DNA of 64,000 nt from Clostridia bacterium (GTDB lineage: Bacteria > Bacillota > Clostridia > Christensenellales > Aristaeellaceae): the NCBI GenBank assembly GCA_017526525.1, contig JAFXRG010000019.1:1-64000 (forward strand), read 5' to 3'. The translations under genes were made by a program, and so were the position numbers. Position 1 is the stretch's first letter. Every line of letters starts with the position of its first letter. Of this stretch, positions 16,765-24,490 are shown in pieces. The notes below the pieces were generated by a model. The model ran no database searches and was not told the origin of the DNA. It saw nothing but the letters and a program-made list of their open reading frames with translations.

Positions 16765-17442
16765 TCAGGGATTCGCGGGGACAGGGGAAGATGTTGGCTC
16801 TTTTTCCGGAAGGGCGTATTTGCCGCTGCTCATATCATCACAGAGGATCCGGAGAAATTTCAGGGTGTTTTCCGCATTGCCTCCGTTGACCAGGACGCAG
16901 AGGAAGCCGTCTTCGGCCAGACAGAAATTTGAAAGATCCGGAAGGAACTCCGCGGGAATTCCGAACAGGTGGGTTTCGGAACTGTCCTGAAGGGTACGCC
17001 AGCCGCGCCGGAGATCCAGGCCTTTTTCCGTGAAGAAATCCATCAGGTCCTTCTGATCCTCCAGCGGAAGGAAGGCGCCTGAACCGGAAAGGGACAGGAA
17101 CTGTTCCCGCGGAAGCAGGTAGAGGTCCCCCTCCTGAACGGCCACATAGGTCGTGAGCTGCATGGGACCGTAAGCATCATCCGGAATCATGGTTACAAAT
17201 GAAAGGGATTCCATATCCGGCATCTGCTCCCGGTGAACGGTATCCATATAAGGCTGAAGCCGTTCCTGGCTTACATATCCGTAAATATAAAAATCCACGC
17301 GCTTATCTTCGGGAATGCGGGGGTTGGTTACCGTAAAAAGGAGATTGACAAGAAAGGTGCCGGCAATGAGCGCCAGCACATATTTCCACCAGTTATAGGT
17401 GAGGTGCTGTTTCAGGGTCCGGCTGTTGACGGGTGTTTTCAT
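16765..17442 (-). CDS. Membrane-anchored hypothetical protein
   Basis: The 225-residue protein has one N-terminal transmembrane helix (WWKYVLALIAGTFLVNLLF, about residues 18-37) and an outside domain with no motif that I recognise. The domain has a strand pattern such as VDFYIYGYV, LTTYVAVQEGDLYLLP and FLCVLVNGG, which suggests a compact alpha/beta fold. It ends with a Ser/Pro tail. No close functional partner is obvious; the divergent neighbour is the cytidylate-kinase-like gene. Confidence 0.75.
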   Translation of the reverse strand: MKTPVNSRTLKQHLTYNWWKYVLALIAGTFLVNLLFTVTNPRIPEDKRVDFYIYGYVSQERLQPYMDTVHREQMPDMESLSFVTMIPDDAYGPMQLTTYVAVQEGDLYLLPREQFLSLSGSGAFLPLEDQKDLMDFFTEKGLDLRRGWRTLQDSSETHLFGIPAEFLPDLSNFCLAEDGFLCVLVNGGNAENTLKFLRILCDDMSSGKYALPEKEPTSSPVPANP

Positions 17443-17531
17443 GATTATTCCTCAGTTAATGCAAAGTATCCGGCTGAGCGGCCGAATGAACCATTCGCGG
17501 GAAAGCGGAACGGCGCACAAAGAAGAATATC

Positions 17532-17702
17532 ATGAAAAAGAAAGAAAGACAAGAAGCGGCAGCAGGAAAAACGACAGCGGAAAGCGAAATAGAGAAACAG
17601 AGATCAAACGAAATAGAAAAGACCGGGGAACGCGGGCAGCCTCCTGAAACGAACAGGTCCGGAACGCTTGTTTCCGGACGACAGAAAGGAAGATTTCCAT
17701 GA
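17532..17702 (+). CDS. Possible 56-residue charged leader peptide
   Basis: An ATG at 17532 opens a 56-residue, highly charged frame (Lys, Glu and Arg rich, beginning MKKKERQEAAAGKTTAESE). Its TGA overlaps the start of the next gene as ATGA. Only a weak AAGAAG precedes it. Such composition can arise by chance in purine-rich DNA, so this may not be a gene. Confidence 0.25.
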   Translation: MKKKERQEAAAGKTTAESEIEKQRSNEIEKTGERGQPPETNRSGTLVSGRQKGRFP

Positions 17703-18352
17703 AGTTCAATCCGATTATTACTGTCGGCAGGCAGTACGGCAGCGGGGGACGGGAAGTGGCAAAGAAACTGGCAGAGGTGATGAACCTGTCCTTTTACGAC
17801 AAGGAGTTGCTGGCGGAAGCGTCCAGGGAGAGCGGCATCTGTCAGGAAGTCATTGAAAACTATGACGAAAAACAGGAAAAGCGCTCTTTCTTTTCCATGC
17901 TGGGTACCGGGTTCCAGGGAAGAACGGACTCCCTGGGCATGTATCTGGAAATGCCGCTGAACCATCGGATTTTTCTGGCTCAGTTTGACGCGATCCGGAA
18001 GATTGCGGACAAGGGCAGCTGCGTGATCGTGGGCCGGTGCGCGGACTATGTGCTGCGGGACCATCCGAACGTGCTGAATGTTTTCATCAAGGCGTCCCTG
18101 GAGGAGCGGATTAAACGGATTGAGCGGCTGTACGACCCGGATCCCATGAAGGCTGAGGACATGATTCGCAAAGCGGACAAGCAGCGGGCCACTTACTACA
18201 ACTACTACGCCACCGGCACCTGGGGAGATGCGAACAACTACCATCTTTGCCTGGATACGGGCGTTCTGGGAGTGAACGGCGCGGTGGAGCTGATCCGCCG
18301 GGCAGTGGAGCTCCGGCAGGAGAAAACTGAAGAGGAACAGATTGTCTGGTAA
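17699..18352 (+). CDS. Cytidylate kinase-like P-loop protein
   Basis: The 217-residue protein belongs to the cytidylate-kinase-like family. The P-loop is GRQYGSGGREVAKKLAE (from residue 10), and the NMP-lid and Arg regions IVGRCADYVLRDHPNVLNVF and ASLEERIKRI match. YNYYATGTWGDANNYHLCLDTG near the C-terminus is typical of this group rather than of true Cmk. It probably phosphorylates a nucleotide or related molecule, but a CMP role is unproven. AAAGGAAG lies about 7 bases upstream. Confidence 0.88.
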   Translation: MKFNPIITVGRQYGSGGREVAKKLAEVMNLSFYDKELLAEASRESGICQEVIENYDEKQEKRSFFSMLGTGFQGRTDSLGMYLEMPLNHRIFLAQFDAIRKIADKGSCVIVGRCADYVLRDHPNVLNVFIKASLEERIKRIERLYDPDPMKAEDMIRKADKQRATYYNYYATGTWGDANNYHLCLDTGVLGVNGAVELIRRAVELRQEKTEEEQIVW

Positions 18353-18402
18353 GCGGCGCAGCGTTGTTTCTGTGTTGTTTTTCCGGTTTCCTGTGGAATT
18401 TG

Positions 18403-18441
18403 ACCGCCGCAGAAGGTAAAATAACCTGCGGTGGCCTTTTT
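18403..18441 (+). terminator. Terminator between the kinase-like gene and icd
   Basis: CCGCCGCAG pairs with CTGCGGTGG (one G-U pair), with inner AGG/CCT pairing and a TTTTTATA tail. It ends about 20 bp before the icd start. Confidence 0.75.
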
Positions 18442-18460
18442 ATATAACAGGAGGTTCGGA

Positions 18461-19666
18461 ATGAACAGGATACAGATGAAAACGCCTCTGGTGGAAATGG
18501 ACGGAGACGAGATGACCCGGGTGCTTTGGGCCTGGATCAAGGAAATGCTGATTGAGCCTTTCGTGGACCTGAAAACGGAATATTACGACCTGGGACTGAA
18601 AAAGCGGGATGAAACCAACGACCAAATTACCGTGGACAGCGCCAACGCCGCCAAAAAATACGGCGTGGCTGTAAAATGCGCCACGATTACGCCCAATGCC
18701 CAGCGGGTGGAGGAATACAACCTGAAGGAAATGTGGAAGAGCCCCAACGGCACTATCCGCGCGATTCTGGACGGCACCGTTTTCCGCACTCCGATTCTGG
18801 TGGACGGGGTACGGCCCACCGTGAGAACCTGGAAGAAACCGATTACCATCGCAAGGCACGCTTACGGGGATGTTTACAAAAACACGGAAACAAAAATTCC
18901 GGGTGCGGGCAAGGCGGAACTGATTTTCACCGGGGAGGACGGAAGCGAGATCCGGAAGACGGTTTTTGATTTCAAGGGTCCCGGCGTTCTGCAGGGCATG
19001 TATAACTTGGACGGATCCATTACCTCCTTTGCCCACAGCTGCTTCCGGTATGCGCTGAGCACCCGGCAGGATCTCTGGTTTTCCACAAAGGATACCATCA
19101 GCAAGGTGTATGACCACCGTTTCAAGGATATTTTCGCGGAGCTTTATGAAAAAGAATACAGGGAAGCCTTTGAAAAGGCCGGAATTACCTATTTCTACAC
19201 CCTGATTGACGACGCGGTGGCGCGGGTCGTCCGGTCGGAGGGCGGTTTTATCTGGGCCTGCAAGAACTATGACCGAGACGTGATGAGCGATATGATCGCC
19301 ACGGCTTTCGGATCCCTGGCCATGATGACTTCCGTGCTGGTCAGCCCCAGCGGCCAGTTTGAATACGAGGCGGCTCACGGAACGGTGACCCGGCACTATT
19401 ATCGCTACCTGAAAGGCGAGGAAACCAGCACCAATCCGGTGGCCACCATTTTTGCCTGGAGCGGCGCACTGCGCAAGCGCGGGGAACTGGATGGGCTGAC
19501 GGACCTGCAGGATTTTGCCGGAAAGCTGGAAGAAGCCACGCTGGAAACCATCAACAGCGGCGTAATGACCAAGGATCTGGCCCTCCTTTATGACGGAGAA
19601 GCCAGGGCGGTGACCAGCCGGGAGTTCCTTTCCGAGATTCAGAAAAGAATACAGATGAAAGCTTGA
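18461..19666 (+). CDS. icd: NADP-dependent isocitrate dehydrogenase
   Basis: The 401-residue enzyme converts isocitrate to 2-oxoglutarate and CO2, giving NADPH. It belongs to the eukaryotic-like homodimeric type: [18 protein letters not shown] at the N-terminus, [16 protein letters not shown] for substrate binding, and the metal region [34 protein letters not shown] then matches the NADP-binding segment. Length equals the family norm (about 402). GGAGG lies 6 bases before this ATG; the longer frame at 18431 overlaps the terminator. Confidence 0.97.
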   Translation: MNRIQMKTPLVEMDGDEMTRVLWAWIKEMLIEPFVDLKTEYYDLGLKKRDETNDQITVDSANAAKKYGVAVKCATITPNAQRVEEYNLKEMWKSPNGTIRAILDGTVFRTPILVDGVRPTVRTWKKPITIARHAYGDVYKNTETKIPGAGKAELIFTGEDGSEIRKTVFDFKGPGVLQGMYNLDGSITSFAHSCFRYALSTRQDLWFSTKDTISKVYDHRFKDIFAELYEKEYREAFEKAGITYFYTLIDDAVARVVRSEGGFIWACKNYDRDVMSDMIATAFGSLAMMTSVLVSPSGQFEYEAAHGTVTRHYYRYLKGEETSTNPVATIFAWSGALRKRGELDGLTDLQDFAGKLEEATLETINSGVMTKDLALLYDGEARAVTSREFLSEIQKRIQMKA

Positions 19667-19691
19667 CGATCTGGTCAGAAATCGGTATAAT
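19663..19691 (+). promoter_or_regulatory. Promoter of the 6S-like RNA
   Basis: TTGACG (19663-19668) and TATAAT (19686-19691), exactly 17 bp apart, overlap the end of icd. Confidence 0.88.
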
Positions 19692-19697
19692 CAAGAC

Positions 19698-19890
19698 AGT
19701 TCTCCTGGGGTTCGCGACAGCTTTTCGGTTTTCCCCACATTTCAAAAAATGGAGCCCGGGTCCAAGGAGCGATATGTCAAGCCCCCCGTCTGTGACGAGT
19801 CAGGGGACGGCAGATTCGTTCGGCAGGGCACCAGCCTGCTTAACATAGCGGGTGAAAAAACGAGAGCATCGGCTCCCTGGGGTACAAAAA
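19698..19890 (+). ncRNA. ssrS: 6S RNA-like transcript
   Basis: A stretch of about 190 nt without a gene lies between a consensus promoter and an intrinsic terminator. Its 5' end CTCCTGGGGTTCGC resembles the 5' arm of 6S RNA, where a TTCGC follows the closing stem. The 3' part has CAGCCTGC and then GCATCGGCTCCCTGGGG, matching the 3' arm in order and spacing; the ends CCTGGGG and CCCTGGGG can pair with one bulge. 6S RNA binds sigma-A RNA polymerase and mimics an open promoter. I could not fold it by computer. Confidence 0.7.
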
Positions 19891-19892
19891 AG

Positions 19893-19915
19893 CACCGGTA
19901 TATCCGGTGTTTTTC
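19893..19915. terminator. Terminator of the 6S-like RNA
   Basis: CACCGG TATAT CCGGTG followed by TTTTT. On the minus strand the hairpin is followed by TTTTTTG, so it may also end the 19927-22670 operon. Confidence 0.88.
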
Positions 19916-19926
19916 TATTGCCTGCT

Positions 19927-20409
19927 TTATTTTCCCAGGGTAAGACGGGTGGAAAAGGGAAGTCCCCACGCGTACCAGGTGACCACGGCCTCCCGGACGG
20001 AATGCATGGAACGGGCGGTCAGGAAGGTTACGGAGAGATCGGCGGCGCCGCCGGGGGAAAGGGAATGATCCGCCGGATCTCCGATACAAAGCACATCTCC
20101 GGTCATGGGTGTAACCTGGATTTCAACGGTGTCCACGGGAAGAAAAGAATGATTTTCCGCATGCAGGGTCCAGGTATAGAACAGATAGTTTTCCGGAGAG
20201 GCAAGGGGAGCGGAAGAATACTCCGTACCTGCGAAGGTTTTGGATTCCAGGCTTGATTTCAAACCGGCGAAATAATCAGCCTGATTCAGCGGGTCCGTTG
20301 CGACGACGGAGGAGAAAGCTACCGTAAAATTGGCCGAAGTATACAGATAACCGACACCGGCCAGGGCGGCGATGACCAGAATGACCAGGAGAATGGCAAG
20401 CGGCTTCAT
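19927..20409 (-). CDS. Small membrane-anchored protein of the ZorAB-like operon
   Basis: The 160-residue protein has an N-terminal transmembrane helix (PLAILLVILVIAALAGVGYL, residues 3-22) and an outside domain of about 135 residues. The domain has beta-strand character (YLFYTWTLHAENHSFLPVDTVEIQV, then AADLSVTFLTARS), as in Ig-like or FxLYD-type folds. I recognise no family. Its ATG overlaps the stop of the OmpA-domain gene (ATGA), so the two are translated together and likely act in one envelope complex. Confidence 0.75.
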   Translation of the reverse strand: MKPLAILLVILVIAALAGVGYLYTSANFTVAFSSVVATDPLNQADYFAGLKSSLESKTFAGTEYSSAPLASPENYLFYTWTLHAENHSFLPVDTVEIQVTPMTGDVLCIGDPADHSLSPGGAADLSVTFLTARSMHSVREAVVTWYAWGLPFSTRLTLGK

Positions 20410-21386
20410 TCCTCCACCTCCGACAGAATCCGATTCATTTCTTCAATCATTTCCGCATCCTTCAGGCTGAATTTGAATTCCACCCGGCGGGAAGCGTCCG
20501 GATTTTCCCTTCCGTCTGCGTCATAAACCAGGTCCGAGGAGCTGCGGCCTTTGGCGGTGAGAATCTGCTGCAGGCGGACTTTCTGAGCATGGGACAGGGA
20601 GGGCATGTTGAGACAGTAGAGGGCGACCTGAAGGGCACGGTCCTGGCTGAGCTTCAGGTTGCTCTGGTATGTACCGCTGGAATCTGTATGGCCTTCGATA
20701 ATGATTTCTCCAAGATAACTGTTGTATTTGTCCTGCAGGAGGACATTCAGATAGACCGGGATGAACCGGTTCAGGAGTTCCTTGCCTTCCTCCTTGATGA
20801 CCGACTTGCCGGTTTCAAAGAAGACGGAGGAATCCAGCACAATATCGCCGGTGTTGGCATCCACGGTAGCTTTCATATTGGCGGCGGTCAGGGAGGCGGA
20901 AAGCTCCCGGATCATAGTGGTGCGGATACCGATCAGGTCATCGATTCGCCGGGCCTGGGAGGCCAGGGCCAGCTGCTGTTCCTCCAGCCGGGCGGTGGCG
21001 TCGTCCAGCGCCTTCTGCTTAACGAGAAGGGCGGCTTTTGCGTTTTCCAGCTCTTCCTCGCGTATGATCAGGGTGGCCTGGGTGGAATTCAGTTCCTTTT
21101 CCTTGGCGGAGAGGGTATCCTGCATTTTGTCAAGGTCGGTCTGAATAATAATCAGCGCCTGTTCCTTGGCGTTCAGTTCATCCCGGGCCAGGTTCAGGGC
21201 CAGCGTCTGTTCATCCAGCTTTCTGTTTTTATCTTCCAGCATCGTGAAATAATTAAACAGGCTGTAGGCCAGAATGAGCACGAAAATCAGCAGCAGGGCC
21301 GCCATCATGTCGGAATAGCTGATCCAGCTTTGTCCTCCCTGCGCGCCGCGGGAAGCCCGGCGGTTATGAATGCGTTGACGCGCCAT
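20406..21386 (-). CDS. ZorB/MotB-like stator protein with OmpA domain
   Basis: The 326-residue protein has one N-terminal membrane helix, SWISYSDMMAALLLIFVLIL (residues 20-39), with an Asp at 26 where MotB/ZorB proteins carry the ion-conducting Asp. A long coiled coil follows (about 49-160), then an OmpA-like peptidoglycan-binding domain (about 180-315). That domain has VFFETGKSVIKEEG, IIIEGHTDSSGTY and NLKLSQDRA. It would anchor an ion-driven MotA/ZorA channel to the cell wall. The ZorA-like gene ends 3 bp upstream and the 160-residue gene overlaps downstream. Confidence 0.85.
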   Translation of the reverse strand: MARQRIHNRRASRGAQGGQSWISYSDMMAALLLIFVLILAYSLFNYFTMLEDKNRKLDEQTLALNLARDELNAKEQALIIIQTDLDKMQDTLSAKEKELNSTQATLIIREEELENAKAALLVKQKALDDATARLEEQQLALASQARRIDDLIGIRTTMIRELSASLTAANMKATVDANTGDIVLDSSVFFETGKSVIKEEGKELLNRFIPVYLNVLLQDKYNSYLGEIIIEGHTDSSGTYQSNLKLSQDRALQVALYCLNMPSLSHAQKVRLQQILTAKGRSSSDLVYDADGRENPDASRRVEFKFSLKDAEMIEEMNRILSEVEE

Positions 21387-21389
21387 GAA

Positions 21390-22670
21390 TTACGCCTCCT
21401 TCGCCAGGGAAGACAGGGTGGTATGAATGGATTTGACATTTCCCTGCATGGAGGAAAGCACGGAAGAGATTTCCTTCAGGGAAGCTTCGCCGGAATCGGC
21501 GGTCAGGAGCGAGATCCGTGAGCCCAGGTCGGCAATCAGCTTTGACAGATCCTTGTTTTCCTGCTGAATACGGTTGAGCAGGTCCGCCGTGCGCTTTTCG
21601 TAGTTTTCATCCCGCTGCCGGATCTGGTTGATGGATGTCATATATGAATCAAACTTGTCCAGGATATGGTTGGTCATTTCCTGCAGGGAACGGGCATTGG
21701 AAACGATTTCCCGGGCAGCGGAAACGGTCTGGCCGGTCTGCTGGGCGGCAGCAATCTGATTCTGGGTCACCGCATCCATGGCGGAAGCCATTGCGGAGAA
21801 CTGATTTCCCAGACTTCGGTCCATTTCGTCCAGGAAACGGGCTACAATGCGGTTGACCCCGTCGATCTGATTCCGGGTGGCGCCGATGATAAAACGATCC
21901 ATGGAATCGGAAACGGGGGTCATGGCCCGGGTGATGCTGCGGCCTACATTATCCGCCAGCCGGTCCACCAGCGTATCGTTGATGCCCTGGAGCATATAAT
22001 TCCGGTCCTGGTTGAGGATGATCATCTGCACATCGTTGTCCAGAGGACGGGACATGGCCAGCTGGGTGAAGGAAGTGACAAAATCGTCAATAGCCCGGTA
22101 GCTGGAGCCCTGGGAGATACGGTTCAGCATATTGAAGACAATGCTGCAGGAAATACCGGCCACGGAGGTGCCAAAGGCAAAACGCATGCCTTCCAGCAGC
22201 GTGGGGATCCCTTCCACCAGCTGGGCGGAGTCCGCGAAATTCAGGGAGGAAAGCCCCCGGGAAAGACCCATGAACGTGCCGAGAATGCCCAGGGAGGTCA
22301 GCAGGTTCGGAATCAGCTCCGCCAGCGTTGCGTTGCCGGGGCCGTGGGTGACGGTATCATCGTTGATATAGTCTTCCACATTGGTGGGAAGGCCGCGGCG
22401 GTCCAGCTGTTCCGCGTTCTGAAGAAAGCGGAGCCAGGTTCCCCGGAGCCGTTTGCCCACAAAGCCGGCTTGCTGCCAGACTGGTTTATCCGTGGTGTGG
22501 CCGGCTTCCGCCTGCAGGCGGGAAATGGCCCGGCGAAGGGATGAGGTGGTGCGCCACAGGGGAAGAAGGCACTTGAACAGGCCGATCAATGTGACAACAG
22601 CAATCGCGGAATATACAAGATAATCGGCCAGACCCGGAAGGAGCGCCGTTACTTTCGACAGATCAGGCAT
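21390..22670 (-). CDS. ZorA/MotA/ExbB-like ion channel protein
   Basis: The 426-residue protein has three membrane segments: residues about 15-39, 119-141 (LIPNLLTSLGILGTFMGL) and 158-182 (LLEGMRFAFGTSVAGISCSI). These are the MotA/TolQ/ExbB proton-channel core, with the Thr/Ser-rich TM2-TM3 pair and the GILGTFxGL signature. About 240 residues of mostly helical, Gln/Asn/Asp-rich sequence follow, forming a long cytoplasmic tail as in ZorA of Zorya defence systems. The ATG at 22670 has AAGGAGG 8 bases upstream. It heads a three-gene operon with its own consensus promoter. Confidence 0.85.
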   Translation of the reverse strand: MPDLSKVTALLPGLADYLVYSAIAVVTLIGLFKCLLPLWRTTSSLRRAISRLQAEAGHTTDKPVWQQAGFVGKRLRGTWLRFLQNAEQLDRRGLPTNVEDYINDDTVTHGPGNATLAELIPNLLTSLGILGTFMGLSRGLSSLNFADSAQLVEGIPTLLEGMRFAFGTSVAGISCSIVFNMLNRISQGSSYRAIDDFVTSFTQLAMSRPLDNDVQMIILNQDRNYMLQGINDTLVDRLADNVGRSITRAMTPVSDSMDRFIIGATRNQIDGVNRIVARFLDEMDRSLGNQFSAMASAMDAVTQNQIAAAQQTGQTVSAAREIVSNARSLQEMTNHILDKFDSYMTSINQIRQRDENYEKRTADLLNRIQQENKDLSKLIADLGSRISLLTADSGEASLKEISSVLSSMQGNVKSIHTTLSSLAKEA

Positions 22671-22701
22671 GGGTTCCGCCTCCTTGATACGAAGATATTT
22701 C

Positions 22702-22730
22702 ATTATATCATTTTAAAATTGAAATGTAAA
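22702..22730 (-). promoter_or_regulatory. Promoter of the ZorAB-like operon
   Basis: On the minus strand TTTACA (22725-22730) and TATAAT (22702-22707, preceded by TGA) are 17 bp apart. It is very AT-rich compared with its surroundings. Confidence 0.82.
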
Positions 22731-22778
22731 TGAAACATAAAAGTAACAATAAGAAGGAAAAGCCGGAAACGGAGATCA

Positions 22779-22807
22779 TGGACACAGTACGGGGAGCGTG
22801 GTATAAT
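22779..22807 (+). promoter_or_regulatory. Promoter of the DUF308 gene
   Basis: TGGACA (22779-22784) and TATAAT (22802-22807) with 17-bp spacing. Confidence 0.78.
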
Positions 22808-22872
22808 GCCATGGAAGAAACTTTTGTATTTCTCCATTCAAAAAATCATTGGTTTCGGGAGGAATTTCCTTT

Positions 22873-23589
22873 ATGAAACGCAGCGAAATCAACAAACTGA
22901 AAGAAAAAATGGATCAGCTGGAACTGCACAGGGCGGACGGAACTGTCGGGACAACCCGAAAAAGCCTGAAGGATATCAACAAAATGAGCCGGAACTTTAT
23001 CATTCCGCTGGTTCTGTTTTATTTTGTGATCGGCCTGCTGCTGATTCTGCTGAAGCAGATGGTGACCAACGTGGCCGCCTGGGTGGTGGCGATCGGCCTG
23101 GCTGCGGCGGGCGGATGGCTGGTTTGGCGCTATTTCAAGTCCAGCATGGAACGGCGGATTGCCGGCGCGGACCTGGCAGTGGGCCTTGTGGTGCTGCTGG
23201 GAGGCATCCTTCTGATGACAAGCCCCACGGATATGGAGGACGTTTTCCCCAAAATCTGGGGCCTTTCCCTGATTTTCGGCGGTTTCCTGAAAGTGCAGTA
23301 CGCCTTTGACGAAAAAACACTGGATATCAATCGATGGTGGATCATGCTGATTTTTGCTGCGGCTTCCCTGATCATCGGCATACTGGCACTGATGAACGAG
23401 ACTATTTTCGGGGACAACCAGCATTTGGCTATCGGAATTTTCATGATCGGTGAAGCGATCCTGGACACGGTGACCTACATTCTCCTGCTGAACGGAAAGA
23501 AACGGCAGACGGCGGAAACGATTGCTCCGGCGGCGCCTGCTTCCCACGATGTTCCGACGCCCCAGACGCAAATCAACGAAGATCAGTAA
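22873..23589 (+). CDS. DUF308/HdeD-like membrane protein
   Basis: The 238-residue protein has a charged N-terminal helix and six hydrophobic segments in pairs (FIIPLVLFYFVIGLLLILL to IFMIGEAILDTVTYILLL), the pattern of the HdeD/DUF308 family. The role of these small integral membrane proteins is not known in Firmicutes; in enterobacteria HdeD relates to acid stress. The start MKRSEINK has GGGAGGAAT 8 bases upstream. The sirtuin gene starts 18 bp downstream, so the two are co-transcribed. Confidence 0.82.
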   Translation: MKRSEINKLKEKMDQLELHRADGTVGTTRKSLKDINKMSRNFIIPLVLFYFVIGLLLILLKQMVTNVAAWVVAIGLAAAGGWLVWRYFKSSMERRIAGADLAVGLVVLLGGILLMTSPTDMEDVFPKIWGLSLIFGGFLKVQYAFDEKTLDINRWWIMLIFAAASLIIGILALMNETIFGDNQHLAIGIFMIGEAILDTVTYILLLNGKKRQTAETIAPAAPASHDVPTPQTQINEDQ

Positions 23590-23607
23590 GACCGGAGGGC
23601 GCGACAA

Positions 23608-24324
23608 ATGAAATACGAAGCGTTGCAAAAACTGACGGATGAAGCGCAGCGGATTGTTTTTTTCGGCGGCGCCGGCGTTTCCACGGAAAGCGGGATTCCG
23701 GATTTTCGCAGCGTGGACGGGCTTTATCATCAGAAATATGATTATCCGCCGGAGGAAATCCTTTCCCATACCTTCTTTACAAGCCGGCCGGAAGAATTTT
23801 TCCGCTTCTACCGGGACAAGATGCTGCCCCTGGAGGCCAGGCCCAATGCGGCCCATCTGAAGCTGGCGGAATGGGAACGGGCGGGAAAGATGACCGGGGT
23901 GGTAACCCAGAACATCGACGGCCTGCATCAGGCTGCCGGCAGCCGGAAGGTTTTTGAACTGCACGGAAGCATTCACCGGAATTACTGTATGAAATGCCGG
24001 AAGTTTTACGGACCGGAATTCATTCGGGACAGCCGGGATCCTGTGCCAGTATGCTCCTGCGGCGGAAGGATCAAACCGGATGTGGTGCTGTATGAGGAAG
24101 GACTGGATAACGATATTGTTTCCGGAGCGATACACGCCATTTCCACTGCGGACCTGATGATTGTGGCGGGAACCAGCCTGACCGTGTATCCCGCTGCCGG
24201 GCTGCTGCGGTATTTTCACGGGAAACACCTGGTGCTTATCAACCGGGACGCCACGCCCATGGACAGTGAATGCGAACTGGTGATCCGGGATAAGGTAGGA
24301 GAGGTGCTGGGATCCCTGAAATAG
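23608..24324 (+). CDS. cobB: NAD-dependent protein deacylase (sirtuin)
   Basis: The 238-residue protein is a complete sirtuin, which removes acyl groups from lysines using NAD+. The NAD motifs GAGVSTESGIPDFRS (residues 22-35) and TQNIDGLHQAAG (100-111) are intact. The catalytic His is at 119 (ELHGS), and the zinc Cys residues are at 127, 130, 149 and 151. The last pair is C-x-C rather than C-x-x-C. GTSLTVYPAAGLL forms the C-terminal NAD site. It lies in a short operon with the DUF308 gene. Confidence 0.96.
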   Translation: MKYEALQKLTDEAQRIVFFGGAGVSTESGIPDFRSVDGLYHQKYDYPPEEILSHTFFTSRPEEFFRFYRDKMLPLEARPNAAHLKLAEWERAGKMTGVVTQNIDGLHQAAGSRKVFELHGSIHRNYCMKCRKFYGPEFIRDSRDPVPVCSCGGRIKPDVVLYEEGLDNDIVSGAIHAISTADLMIVAGTSLTVYPAAGLLRYFHGKHLVLINRDATPMDSECELVIRDKVGEVLGSLK

Positions 24325-24387
24325 GTTAATTTATGTATTTGTGTAACAACCATCTGTTTTTTGCATGTTCAGACATCCTTTGTCACA

Positions 24388-24416
24388 TTGACAGGGATGT
24401 TTCTTCATGATAAGAT
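24388..24416 (+). promoter_or_regulatory. asd promoter
   Basis: TTGACA (24388-24393) and TAAGAT (24411-24416) with 17-bp spacing. The predicted start of transcription is near 24423, leaving a leader of about 68 nt. Confidence 0.82.
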
Positions 24417-24423
24417 GCATCAA

Positions 24424-24473
24424 GCAAAGCGGGGATCCCGCCTGCCGCTCGGATGAGGCGGCTTTTTGCTTAC
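24424..24473 (+). promoter_or_regulatory. Structured leader of asd, possible attenuator
   Basis: The leader folds on paper into a closing stem GCAAAGC/GCTTTTTGC. It encloses two hairpins, CGGG/CCCG and GCCGCT/GGCGGC. The second hairpin plus TTTTT looks like an intrinsic terminator placed before the asd ribosome site, which suggests premature termination control. It does not look like a lysine riboswitch, being far too short. Confidence 0.5.
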
Positions 24474-24490
24474 AATGGAGGATGAAGAAA

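Noticed and set aside
19927..22670. Complete Zorya defence system
   Set aside because: The channel and stator are ZorAB-like, but no zorC, zorD (helicase) or zorE (HNH nuclease) gene lies on either side; the neighbours are a 6S-like RNA and a DUF308 gene.
24394..24490. Lysine riboswitch before asd
   Set aside because: The leader is only about 68 nt, while lysine riboswitches are about 170 nt or more, and the conserved core is absent.
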